From contig NZ_LR743509.1 of assembly GCF_902712875.1 (NCBI RefSeq), positions 3,796,001 to 3,860,000 of the forward strand: a stretch of 64,000 nucleotides of DNA, in the 5' to 3' direction. The position numbers and the translations under genes are program-made. Source of the stretch: Hyphomicrobium sp. ghe19. GTDB lineage: Bacteria > Pseudomonadota > Alphaproteobacteria > Rhizobiales > Hyphomicrobiaceae. Shown one piece after another: positions 35,279 through 42,687 of the stretch (position 1 is the stretch's first letter; the number at the start of each line of letters is the position of its first letter). The notes under the pieces were generated by a model. The model had not been told where the DNA came from. It made no database searches and worked only from the letters and a program-made list of their open reading frames with translations.

Positions 35279-37615
35279 TCACTTGATGACCTGATTGAAT
35301 ACGTCCTGGAGACGACGTGTGTCTGTCGTGTTGAGCGTACCGAAAAGATCGCCCGAGTTGGGGAAGCAGACCTTCAGCCCCTGTTGACCAACCGCCGGCA
35401 GGGTGACGACGATGTCCTTCGCCTGTTGGGTTTTGGCCTTGGCTACATCTAGTTCGCCGTTTGCAATCGGCAACGAGGGGTGGTCGAACACTCCCGAGTG
35501 GCAGGCAACGCGATTATCGGTGAGCGAAAGTAAGAATTGGACGAGATCGTCTTCCTCCTCGTCCGTCAAACCAAGCGCATTATTTGTCGACGTTGCGCTA
35601 GCATCGCCGATATCCGGATCAAGATTTGTATGATTGACCACGCCGAACGGCGTGGGTGTTGCCAGTCCTGTGGTGTCGCTATCGAGCGGACCGCGACGAT
35701 CGCCGCCGCGATTGTAGAAGCGGACAACGTCCTTCAGCGTCGCTTGTCCGCCATTGTGGAAGTAAGGCGGATTGAGACCGACGTTGCGAAGGATCGGGAC
35801 TTTGAATGATCCGTCCACGGAGTCGCGTGGCGCCGAAGCTGGGTCGGTCAGTGAAGGAAGGTTGTCGCAAGGCGTGAATATTGGGGTTGCAAATTCACAA
35901 GGCCTGGAGTCGAACCGGTCTACGCTTTTATTTTTCTGGTTCAGAAGACGCCATTTGAACTGGCGCGTGAATGAGAGGTCAAAGCCGTATGGATCGAGGG
36001 CGCCAACACCGATGTCGTCTGACGTCGGCCGGACGCCGATATTGTAGAAGCCCGTGTCATAGATCCCAGGACGGCCGTCTCCCATCAGCATGCCTTCAAT
36101 CGCTTTGGGAGATTCAGTCGAAAGACTGGTCACTGTCGCCCCAGAGAGGAGCGGCCCGTTGTGGCAGGCAACGCATTTTCCCTTGCCTTCAAAGATCGCC
36201 AAACCCGCGACCGCTTGCGGGTTCATTGCCGCCGGGCCGTGGTCGAAGGGCGAGTCATCGGAAATGAGCAACTGCTCATAGGCTTGGATCGCCAATCCCC
36301 AAAAGAGCGAGAAGTTCTGTTCTTCCTGCGTATGCCCCTTGACGAAATCAAGGGTTATGGCGCCCGTCGCCGGATCGACGTTGAACCATCCGGGACTGCT
36401 CCAGTACTTCGGGAAGAATGCTTTTTCGACGAGTGCCTTGTAGGTGGTTTTCAGTCCGGTCTGCGACGAGGACGGAATGAGCGCCGGGGTCTTGCTGAAA
36501 AGGCTATCCTGGGGATGCACGACCTGCGTCGAGAGCGGCCGCATCGGGAGGAGCTTCGCGCCCAGATCAGCAAACGTCTTTCCTGCGCACGACATTTCAA
36601 AGTCGCTCAGCGGAGGTCCGACCGCCTGTGAAGCGAGGCTCGCATTGTCGATGAGCGGCTTCGTTATAACCAAAGCCTTACCGGATGGGACGAGTATTCC
36701 AGCGCCCGCTGCATTGGGGTTGCCGGCCGACGTGACCGGATCCAGCGGCGTGAATGTTCGCGGGCCGAATGGATCGACGCCATTGAACTGGCTGTTCGCG
36801 CGGCCGTCCCAGAACTGCCTGAAATTGAAAACTGCGTTGATTGTCGTCGGGGTCTGCCGTGGTTCGACTTTTCGATAGATGAGCCCGTTCGCGTGAAAGG
36901 GATTCCCCGAGGGATTCGTATTGGGATTAAACGGGCTGTAGGTCAGATTGCATTTTTCGCTCGAGCGAGACCTGCCTCTGAACACGTTTCGTTTCAGGAG
37001 GAAAGCCGTCAGGAGGTCTTGACGCAGCGATCTGCCTCCGGAAACGAAGTCCCCCGCATAGGTGCCTTGCGATGAAAAGACATCGTTTGTGTCGAAGATA
37101 ACTGAAGATTCGCGATTGTTGATATCGGCAAGTTTGTGGAACGGGAAATCCAGGGCTGCGAATTGTTTGTTGGGACCCGCGATGCCAGCGTTGTTATCCC
37201 GCGCGTCAAAGATATTCTGCAAGGCGACCACGGTGTTTCGGACGCTGGGATCCGTTTGATTTTTAGTCCGGATGTCGGCGCCCGCGTGGAAATGACAGGT
37301 CGCACAAGCTTGCCCGTCGCTTCCGACCTGCGTGTCCCAGAACAATGCCTTTCCAAGCTGCTGCGCGGCAATCGGATCTCTGATATATGCGCTCACGTCG
37401 GGCAAAATCGGCTTTACGCCGACGAGGGAGGGAATGTCGGCGACCGGATCGACAACCTGCGCCGACGACTCGTACACCGGGAGGCCTGCCGATGCGATCG
37501 CCACCGCGACTGTCCATGCGGTGAGCCTGGTTCCAAAGAAGGCAAGCGATTTGCGCACCTGTCTTTTGCGATGTTGCGTGTCAGCGCCTTCGCTTATCCA
37601 ATCAACGCACACCAT
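35279..37615 (-). CDS. Large di-heme cytochrome c peroxidase-like protein
   Basis: A 778-residue exported protein with a hydrophobic signal segment at about 33-52 and two heme c sites, C104-A-T-C-H108 and C481-V-A-C-H485. The MauG/CcpA-type frame is present, with GKALFWDTQVGSDGQACATC near the first heme and PILRNVGLNPPYFHNGG near the end. It is more than twice the length of a classical peroxidase (about 330), mainly through a central insertion. GAGGA is well placed before ATG 37615. Members reduce peroxide or oxidise protein or small substrates. A palindrome core shared with the multicopper oxidase promoter lies 139 bases upstream, suggesting co-regulation with that enzyme. Confidence 0.88.
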   Translation of the reverse strand: MVCVDWISEGADTQHRKRQVRKSLAFFGTRLTAWTVAVAIASAGLPVYESSAQVVDPVADIPSLVGVKPILPDVSAYIRDPIAAQQLGKALFWDTQVGSDGQACATCHFHAGADIRTKNQTDPSVRNTVVALQNIFDARDNNAGIAGPNKQFAALDFPFHKLADINNRESSVIFDTNDVFSSQGTYAGDFVSGGRSLRQDLLTAFLLKRNVFRGRSRSSEKCNLTYSPFNPNTNPSGNPFHANGLIYRKVEPRQTPTTINAVFNFRQFWDGRANSQFNGVDPFGPRTFTPLDPVTSAGNPNAAGAGILVPSGKALVITKPLIDNASLASQAVGPPLSDFEMSCAGKTFADLGAKLLPMRPLSTQVVHPQDSLFSKTPALIPSSSQTGLKTTYKALVEKAFFPKYWSSPGWFNVDPATGAITLDFVKGHTQEEQNFSLFWGLAIQAYEQLLISDDSPFDHGPAAMNPQAVAGLAIFEGKGKCVACHNGPLLSGATVTSLSTESPKAIEGMLMGDGRPGIYDTGFYNIGVRPTSDDIGVGALDPYGFDLSFTRQFKWRLLNQKNKSVDRFDSRPCEFATPIFTPCDNLPSLTDPASAPRDSVDGSFKVPILRNVGLNPPYFHNGGQATLKDVVRFYNRGGDRRGPLDSDTTGLATPTPFGVVNHTNLDPDIGDASATSTNNALGLTDEEEDDLVQFLLSLTDNRVACHSGVFDHPSLPIANGELDVAKAKTQQAKDIVVTLPAVGQQGLKVCFPNSGDLFGTLNTTDTRRLQDVFNQVIK

Positions 37616-37962
37616 ATTTCAATCCTCGAACGCCACTCACCAGGCCGGCGAAGAACTCAGCAAGAAGCGCGCCGAGCGCTGCACGACGAACGATAATTGC
37701 TTTGGATTCTTGGAGTAGATCGGAACGGATGGGGTCTGGAGGGTGCGCGCGATTAGACCTTGGTCTTAGCCAGCACCGTGAATTGCCGGACCATCGTCGA
37801 GCAGATGATGCCGGCGGCAGAAAAATTGCGGCCGGCCGGAGTCCGCGTCGCGCACTCCCTGCCGTCGCCGACGTACCGAAATGAATCAAATGACATATGA
37901 AAAAGGAAAATAGGAATAGGAGCGGTCAATCCGCTCCATTCCAGGCCGTCCCGAGTGGAAGT
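37616..37962. other. Intergenic region with peroxidase promoter
   Basis: About 350 bases upstream of the peroxidase gene and downstream of the HdeA-like gene. Apart from the AGACCAAGGTCT-type site at 37755-37766 no gene or repeat was recognised. Confidence 0.5.
37755..37766 (-). promoter_or_regulatory. Palindromic operator candidate upstream of the peroxidase gene
   Basis: On the minus strand the sequence is AGACCAAGGTCT, identical to the core of the site at 17874-17893 and in the same orientation relative to its downstream gene. The flanks are only partly symmetric (CTA and AATC). Confidence 0.5.
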
Positions 37963-38544
37963 CTACTCGCTTTCACTCATGAATTTCTCGGCGGCTGTTA
38001 CCAAACTCGTCTTCGGATTGGCCGCGCAGTAATCGGCGATGTCGCTCGTTTGCTTGATGAACTTCTCAACATCCAGCATCGTCGAGCCGTTGTTGTAGCT
38101 GGCGTGATAGCCGGCGAGCCACATGAACGTATCACCGATGTTTTTCTGGACGTCCTTGTTCGTCAGAACCGTCTCGCACGTTACGATAGCGAGATCGACG
38201 CTCTCAGGGCTCGCGTCTTCGATATTTTCGCCCATGAATTTTTCGCTCGCCGACAGCACGCCGATGCCAGGATGCTCGGAGCAAAACTCGACGGTTTTGT
38301 TGAATGAGTCCGATAGTTTGACCCAATCGACGACGGTGCCCTGATCGACGGTGGCGTGGTATCCGCCCATCCAATTCAGAATGCCGTTCACGAATGAAAT
38401 ATCGCCCTTCGACTTTGCTTCGTAGGCCGAGGCCAGTCTCTCGCAGCTGATTGTCGATACGTCGATTGGATCGGCCGACGCTGCAACCGGAAGCACCGCC
38501 AAGAGAAACAGCGAAGACAATACGGAAAGGAAGATACGCTTCAT
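37963..38544 (-). CDS. Exported protein with two tandem HdeA-like domains
   Basis: A 193-residue protein with signal peptide MKRIFLSVLSSLFLLAVLPVAA. Two repeats follow, each with a first Cys, a Trp/Gly/Tyr core, a second Cys and a common end. The first has SCERLA, LNWMGGYHA, EFCSEHPG and SASEKFMGE. The second has TCETVL, FMWLAGYHA, DYCAANPK and TAAEKFMSE. The single-disulfide, about 80-residue unit resembles the HdeA acid-stress chaperone family. A covalent tandem could act as a built-in dimer, since HdeA works as a dimer at neutral pH. Function as a periplasmic chaperone is inferred. Confidence 0.78.
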   Translation of the reverse strand: MKRIFLSVLSSLFLLAVLPVAASADPIDVSTISCERLASAYEAKSKGDISFVNGILNWMGGYHATVDQGTVVDWVKLSDSFNKTVEFCSEHPGIGVLSASEKFMGENIEDASPESVDLAIVTCETVLTNKDVQKNIGDTFMWLAGYHASYNNGSTMLDVEKFIKQTSDIADYCAANPKTSLVTAAEKFMSESE

Positions 38545-38841
38545 AGAACAGTCCCTGATTGACTCACCGGCCGCCGCAGTGCCTACGAGCCGGGACGCGG
38601 GACGATCCCCGAGCCGGGCCTTCTTATCGTAGAGAGATTAACCAATAGGGAAGAGTGATCGCGTTTTGAGGGCTGGTCCGGTGAATAACGACCAGCTTTT
38701 ATCCGTTGTGATGTCAGCCGATCGTTGGAGGATTCGACAGTAGCGAACCGAACCAACCACGAGCCAAAAACGCTCCTGTCCTAACGAGGCACGCAGATTG
38801 CACTCGTTGGGATGAAGCACAGCGTTAGAGGCGCCGGTGGC
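38545..38841. other. Intergenic region upstream of the HdeA-like gene
   Basis: About 300 bases containing the promoter of the HdeA-like gene. Nothing else was recognised. Confidence 0.45.
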
Positions 38842-39045
38842 ATGTTTAGAGACAATGTTATTTGGGTCGATTTCCGCGTTTCGAAGGATATTAGAGATAG
38901 GCAGGCCTTATCATTTGCGGAGCGCCTGAAGGCGAGTTCCGCACAAACGCGCGGCCATATCGAGGCGACGAAATCCGCGATCGAGGTCGTCAGGAAAATG
39001 CTCGCCGGTTCGCAGGTATTCCCCAAACGACCTGATAAGCCATAG
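38842..39045 (+). CDS. Small protein of unknown function
   Basis: About 67 residues from ATG 38842 (upstream ATG 38812 also in frame). The sequence is charged and helical after a short strand (MFRDNVIWVDFRVSKDIRD), with SFAERLKASSAQTRGH. No signal peptide. It converges on the receiver-like gene and has no recognised family. Confidence 0.45.
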   Translation: MFRDNVIWVDFRVSKDIRDRQALSFAERLKASSAQTRGHIEATKSAIEVVRKMLAGSQVFPKRPDKP

Positions 39046-39065
39046 CGCCGGACACGACCGAAGCT

Positions 39066-39398
39066 TCAGGACGCTCTTCTTCGGCTGGGATGCGCCGGAT
39101 AGAATACGTCCGATCCCCTTATCCCGTATTGCGATAGGTCACGGGGTTCCAAACTGTTGGCCGAAACCACAATTGGAACCTCGAGAGCCTTGACGGCATC
39201 GCAGAAGTCCAACGTGTCGGCCTCGACGTCAAATTCGATGACGACCGAATCCACCTTCGCCTTCCGCACGAACTCAAGTGCCTGCCCGTATGATCCGAAG
39301 ACGTAAGCGCTGCCATTTCGCTTTTGGCGCGCATCGCAAAACCGCATTCGGTGATTGCTCGAGCGCTCGACGATGACGATTGCCCTGTAGCTTCCCAT
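39066..39398 (-). CDS. Small protein resembling a degenerate receiver domain
   Basis: A 110-residue protein. The beta-alpha pattern (YRAIVIVERSSNHRMRF, VDSVVIEFDVEADTL, VPIVVSANSLEPRDL) resembles a response-regulator receiver fold without the phospho-acceptor Asp motif at the usual place; E/D residues occur nearby in VIEFDVE. It could be a pseudo-receiver or an unrelated alpha/beta protein. It stands alone. Confidence in the gene is fair, in the fold low. Confidence 0.55.
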   Translation of the reverse strand: MGSYRAIVIVERSSNHRMRFCDARQKRNGSAYVFGSYGQALEFVRKAKVDSVVIEFDVEADTLDFCDAVKALEVPIVVSANSLEPRDLSQYGIRGSDVFYPAHPSRRRAS

Positions 39399-39656
39399 GA
39401 CGGGTACCTCTGAGCCTCCCGGCCTCAGGAGCGGGTTGTTCCGCGGTCCATAAGGTCAATCTATCGGCGGCCCACGAGGTGACAATCGGAAAAGACAGTG
39501 CCATCAATATTTCTGTGAGTTCTATGTAGGACGCCGTGACGGTGCAGCTCCGAATAGACTTCATCGCACCAACCGAACTTGCCGACAAAGCTTTGCAAAA
39601 GCACGTTCAAGGTCTGCTGATCGTCGCGCCTGCGTGAAGCCGCCTTGGAGCGGCGA

Positions 39657-39773
39657 TCACGGATGGGTGGCGTCGTAGCGCGCAGCCTCGTTGTACATGA
39701 TGTAGCGTCCGGCCACGAAGCCAATCGCGATCAGGATGCAAGCGATGGCAAAGAGTCTGACGTGGCGATGCAT
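39657..39773 (-). CDS. Single-span small membrane protein (38 residues)
   Basis: ATG 39773 is preceded by GGAGG at ideal distance. The 38-residue product has one membrane helix (LFAIACILIAIGFVAGRY) and a short charged tail ending ARYDATHP. The short length and strong ribosome site suggest a genuine small protein. Role unknown. A longer frame to 39854 exists but its extra part is not favoured. Confidence 0.65.
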   Translation of the reverse strand: MHRHVRLFAIACILIAIGFVAGRYIMYNEAARYDATHP

Positions 39774-40047
39774 AGGACCTCCGATCACCGAAAGCCCGTG
39801 TCTGCCACACGGCGCACCGCTAAGTCGAGCGGCATCGCACTCGACAAAGCCCAAACTGGAAGCGGTCTACCGGGAAAATCGGTTCCTATTGCATGTGAGC
39901 CGCGGACTTGGCGTTCCCGACTTGAACACTTCCCCTACGCTCCATTAACGACGAAGCATCGGAGCGGCCGATCGTGCGCCGCTTGTTGATAGCCTCGTCG
40001 CGCCCCACGGAGTCCTGCGGGGCCTCTCTTTGATTGTGAGGTGCGGC

Positions 40048-40575
40048 ATGTCCATTTCCGAAAAAGACGCGAAGAGCCTGCTGAACCATGAGGAATACGA
40101 GGCCGTCAAATCGGCCTACCATCCGGCGATTTATGCGTTGGACCGAGACGGTCTCAGAAATCTCGCGTTGCGGCTCGAGGGCTACCGTGAAAAGGCGAAA
40201 ACATTTGCTCGCCAGAAACGCCGCGAAGCGAAGGGAACGGCAGAACCTCGAGGCAAGAGTTTTCCGGGAACCGCCGTTCAACCGGCGAAGAAGAAGCAGG
40301 TGTTTGCGCACGCTCTCAAAGTCGTGAAAAAGGAACGGGCGCGTCTCCACAATTTGGATGTCCGCGCGCAGAACGTGGAAGCCGCCCACCGCGCGCTGGC
40401 TCTCCGCCGCGCGAGCCAATTCACACATCATCCCGAGGGCGACCCCACGGCGAACCCAGGTCAACAAGCTAAAGGCGGGCGGCCAAAACGCGTTCGCACC
40501 CCCGGCAGCAAAATTGGCAGCATCTTGAAGGCCAATGCGCGGGCCCAGGCCAAACGCGACAACCGGCCGAACTAG
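40048..40575 (+). CDS. Basic protein of unknown function
   Basis: A 175-residue protein with GAGGTG before ATG 40048 (start 40030 also in frame). It has two helical regions (SISEKDAKSLLNHEEYEAVK; LRNLALRLEGYREKAKTFAR) and a very basic C-terminal half rich in Lys, Arg and Ala. It has no signal peptide or Cys. The highly charged tail suggests nucleic-acid or protein binding. Similar basic hypothetical proteins are seen in Rhizobiales genomes; I cannot name a function. Confidence 0.68.
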   Translation: MSISEKDAKSLLNHEEYEAVKSAYHPAIYALDRDGLRNLALRLEGYREKAKTFARQKRREAKGTAEPRGKSFPGTAVQPAKKKQVFAHALKVVKKERARLHNLDVRAQNVEAAHRALALRRASQFTHHPEGDPTANPGQQAKGGRPKRVRTPGSKIGSILKANARAQAKRDNRPN

Positions 40576-40687
40576 GCCGCTTAACGGCGGCAAGATGGCG
40601 CCTCACGTCGTGCCGGTGGACGATAGGACGTCGCTGCGGCGGAGCGTCGGCGTGGAAATGGCGACCTCTCTCTGCTAAAAGACCGCT

Positions 40688-41047
40688 ATGTCGATCAGGT
40701 CGCTAATCCGAATTTTCATTTGGGCGTGTTTTGCCGTCGGCACGCTGCAAGCGACCAATGCTGCCCAACGTCACGTCGAAGCGGGAACACAACTCGCCTC
40801 CCTTTGGAGCGAGAAGGACGCCAGGTTCCTATCGCCTTCGCGCGTCCAGGTCGTTCCGAATTCGCACTCTTTCATAAAGCCGGACGGAGGATCGAAGCGG
40901 TTCAGCTCCCCGATCCCGCTCGACACTGCATTCTTCGCCCAGCTGTCGCAGCTCCTGTGCGTGAGCCAGACGCCGCGTTCTTGCGGGCTCGGTGAGTATT
41001 ATCTCGAACGAACATCGCATGATCCGCGCGCGCCACCTTTAGGCTGA
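40688..41047 (+). CDS. Small secreted protein of unknown function
   Basis: A 119-residue protein with a signal-like N-terminus (IFIWACFAVGTLQATNAAQ), two Cys late in the chain (LLCVSQTPRSCG) and no recognised domain. It stands alone between a basic protein and a small membrane protein on the same strand. The ribosome site is weak. Probably an extracytoplasmic protein with a single disulfide. Confidence 0.5.
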   Translation: MSIRSLIRIFIWACFAVGTLQATNAAQRHVEAGTQLASLWSEKDARFLSPSRVQVVPNSHSFIKPDGGSKRFSSPIPLDTAFFAQLSQLLCVSQTPRSCGLGEYYLERTSHDPRAPPLG

Positions 41048-41147
41048 GCCGGATCAACCCACCACAATCTATTGAACACAGCACGCACGCCAAGTGTCGT
41101 CTTCGGATCGACGCTCGATAGCGCATGCCTCAACACGGACAAACGTC

Positions 41148-41309
41148 ATGGATGACATCAACTCAACGACTGAACCCTCGCGGCCAGAAATCTCTAAGCG
41201 GGAGGCGCAGCTCATGGAAAAGCTGGGCACTCGGCTTCTGCTGATCTGGATATTGGGATTAGTGGCGAGCATTGAACTGCTCATGATCGCCCACATTCTG
41301 AGACACTAA
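41148..41309 (+). CDS. Single-span small membrane protein (53 residues)
   Basis: From ATG 41148 (41094 is an alternative start) the product is 53 residues: a charged N-terminal part (PEISKREAQLMEKLG) and one helix (LLLIWILGLVASIELLMIA) near the end. It is followed by a hairpin at 41316-41343. Function unknown. Confidence 0.52.
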   Translation: MDDINSTTEPSRPEISKREAQLMEKLGTRLLLIWILGLVASIELLMIAHILRH

Positions 41310-41315
41310 GCCGAG

Positions 41316-41343
41316 GGGCCGCGATCAGATTTGGTCGCGGCCC
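41316..41343 (+). terminator. Possible transcription terminator hairpin
   Basis: Nine-base arms GGGCCGCGA and TCGCGGCCC with a 10-base loop lie seven bases after the small membrane-protein gene. There is no T-run, so termination is uncertain. Confidence 0.45.
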
Positions 41344-41530
41344 TCATACAGATGAGAGGGCCTCGCTTGACCTGCACCATGACATTCGGGCGATAGAGAC
41401 GCGCATGAAGTTTGATTTGAAATCTCGCTGGAATAGCTTGCAAGCGAAAGGCACCATCAAAGAGCGTGACGCACGGCAAAAGGTGGCGAGGAAGCGGGCG
41501 GTTGATAGGGCAAGAAGCGCGCGCGTGAGT

Positions 41531-41839
41531 CTATCCCGCATCGCCGCCTCCTCCAGCAAAACTGGGCTTTCCACCCTTTGGGGCGGGTGCGCCCGGGTTG
41601 ACTTTAGATCGCCGGCCGTCGGATTCGGGCCCCTGAAAATAGATCGTCATCGCTTCAATGCATAAGGGATTCAGTCCTTTCGCGCCCGCCTCCAAGATTT
41701 TCTTCAATTCATCGCGCATGCGCGGTTCCCAGGTATTGTGAATATGCTTGGCAACGCCGTCGAGCGCTTCGGGTTTTGGGTAAACGCCGAAGAAGTCAGT
41801 AATCTGATTAGCCATACGAACTAAGTCGGAGCTTTTCAC
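41531..41839 (-). CDS. fdsD: NAD-dependent formate dehydrogenase delta subunit
   Basis: A 102-residue protein starting at GTG 41839, eight bases after AAGGAG; the in-frame GTG 41848 sits directly on that site and is disfavoured. The middle reads RMANQITDFFGVYP, then VAKHIHNTWEPRMRDEL and GLNPLCIEAM, matching the FdsD family that assists assembly or stability of the molybdenum formate dehydrogenase. The Gly/Pro-rich tail is flexible. It stands alone here rather than in an fdsGBACD operon, so the remaining subunits must be elsewhere. Its presence fits a methylotrophic or formate-oxidising lifestyle. Confidence 0.78.
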   Translation of the reverse strand: MKSSDLVRMANQITDFFGVYPKPEALDGVAKHIHNTWEPRMRDELKKILEAGAKGLNPLCIEAMTIYFQGPESDGRRSKVNPGAPAPKGGKPSFAGGGGDAG

Positions 41840-42052
41840 AGTGGTCACTCCTTGGTTGGCCTGACGTTAGAATAGACCCGCCAGCCGTTTCTCTGAAGCC
41901 CGTTTCAAGTTTCAAAACCTTCGCGAGCGAGCACCTGTTCCCAATGTCCTGCGATTGCTCAACGCAGCCGCCGCTCGTGATCAAACGAAGCGCGGATTCA
42001 AATTGCTATCAATCGAATGCTTAGCGGGAACTTGGTTACCCCAGCATCGAAG

Positions 42053-42082
42053 AGCCCGCCGCGGAGATCGCGACGGGCTTTT
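42053..42082. terminator. Possible terminator hairpin beyond the PRC-barrel gene
   Basis: Arms AGCCCG and CGGGCT with an inner CGCG pair form a stem; a T-run follows only on the plus strand. It lies 35 bases past the PRC-barrel stop and may act in either direction. Confidence 0.35.
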
Positions 42083-42116
42083 GGCTGACGGCTTTTAGTC
42101 TTTGCCGCGAAGTGCT

Positions 42117-42494
42117 TTACGGCTTGTAGAATTTGTAGTCTGGCAAGGCCTTGAGCGAATCCTTCGTGCCATCGGTCACGATTTTCAGACTGCCACCGTC
42201 GCGGCTCACCTTTAGGGCGCTCCACGGCACCGAAACGTACTTCTCGCCTATACCGAGGAAGCCCCCGACGCTGAGAACCACCTCATCCAGCGAACCGTCG
42301 GACTTGAGGATGATATCCTCAATGCTGCCGATGTTTTCGTTGGTCGTATTGTAGACCTTGGAGCCGACGAGCTTGCTGCTGCGGTATTCGTCGGCTGCCT
42401 GCATGTCGTCCGCAGCTCGAGCCGGCAGTGCAACTGCTCCTGCTGCAACGAGAACGGCGGCCGCCGCGAAAAGCGATGTCATCATTTTTTTCAT
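42117..42494 (-). CDS. Periplasmic PRC-barrel protein
   Basis: A 125-residue protein with signal peptide ending near LPARAADD and one PRC-barrel domain (SSKLVGSKVYNTTNENIGSI, EDIILKSDGSLDEVVLSVGG, VPWSALKVS). Such domains are beta-barrels found in ribosome maturation and photosynthetic proteins; the exported, stand-alone form is common in alphaproteobacteria, where the role is unknown, perhaps stress or surface binding. Confidence 0.85.
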   Translation of the reverse strand: MKKMMTSLFAAAAVLVAAGAVALPARAADDMQAADEYRSSKLVGSKVYNTTNENIGSIEDIILKSDGSLDEVVLSVGGFLGIGEKYVSVPWSALKVSRDGGSLKIVTDGTKDSLKALPDYKFYKP

Positions 42495-42687
42495 TTACGT
42501 CTCCACCGATATGAGCTTTTTGCCGACCCAATATCGTTCCCGACGTGTGGATAGTTCCGCTGCTACGCTCAATAATACCACCGGCAGTGCCACGACCGAT
42601 GAGCCTTCACAAGCGCCGCAGGCGCCTCCGAACGGAACGCAACCCGATACAGACAGCGCCCCCGTGGCCAAGCAGAACAACCGGATG

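Noticed and set aside
39461..39724. Minus-strand 87-codon frame left of the small membrane protein
   Set aside because: Its first part shadows the 38-residue membrane-protein gene and no internal start fits the remainder.
41405..41665. Plus-strand basic frame overlapping the formate dehydrogenase delta subunit
   Set aside because: The opposite strand has a recognised family and a good start; this frame lacks a ribosome site.
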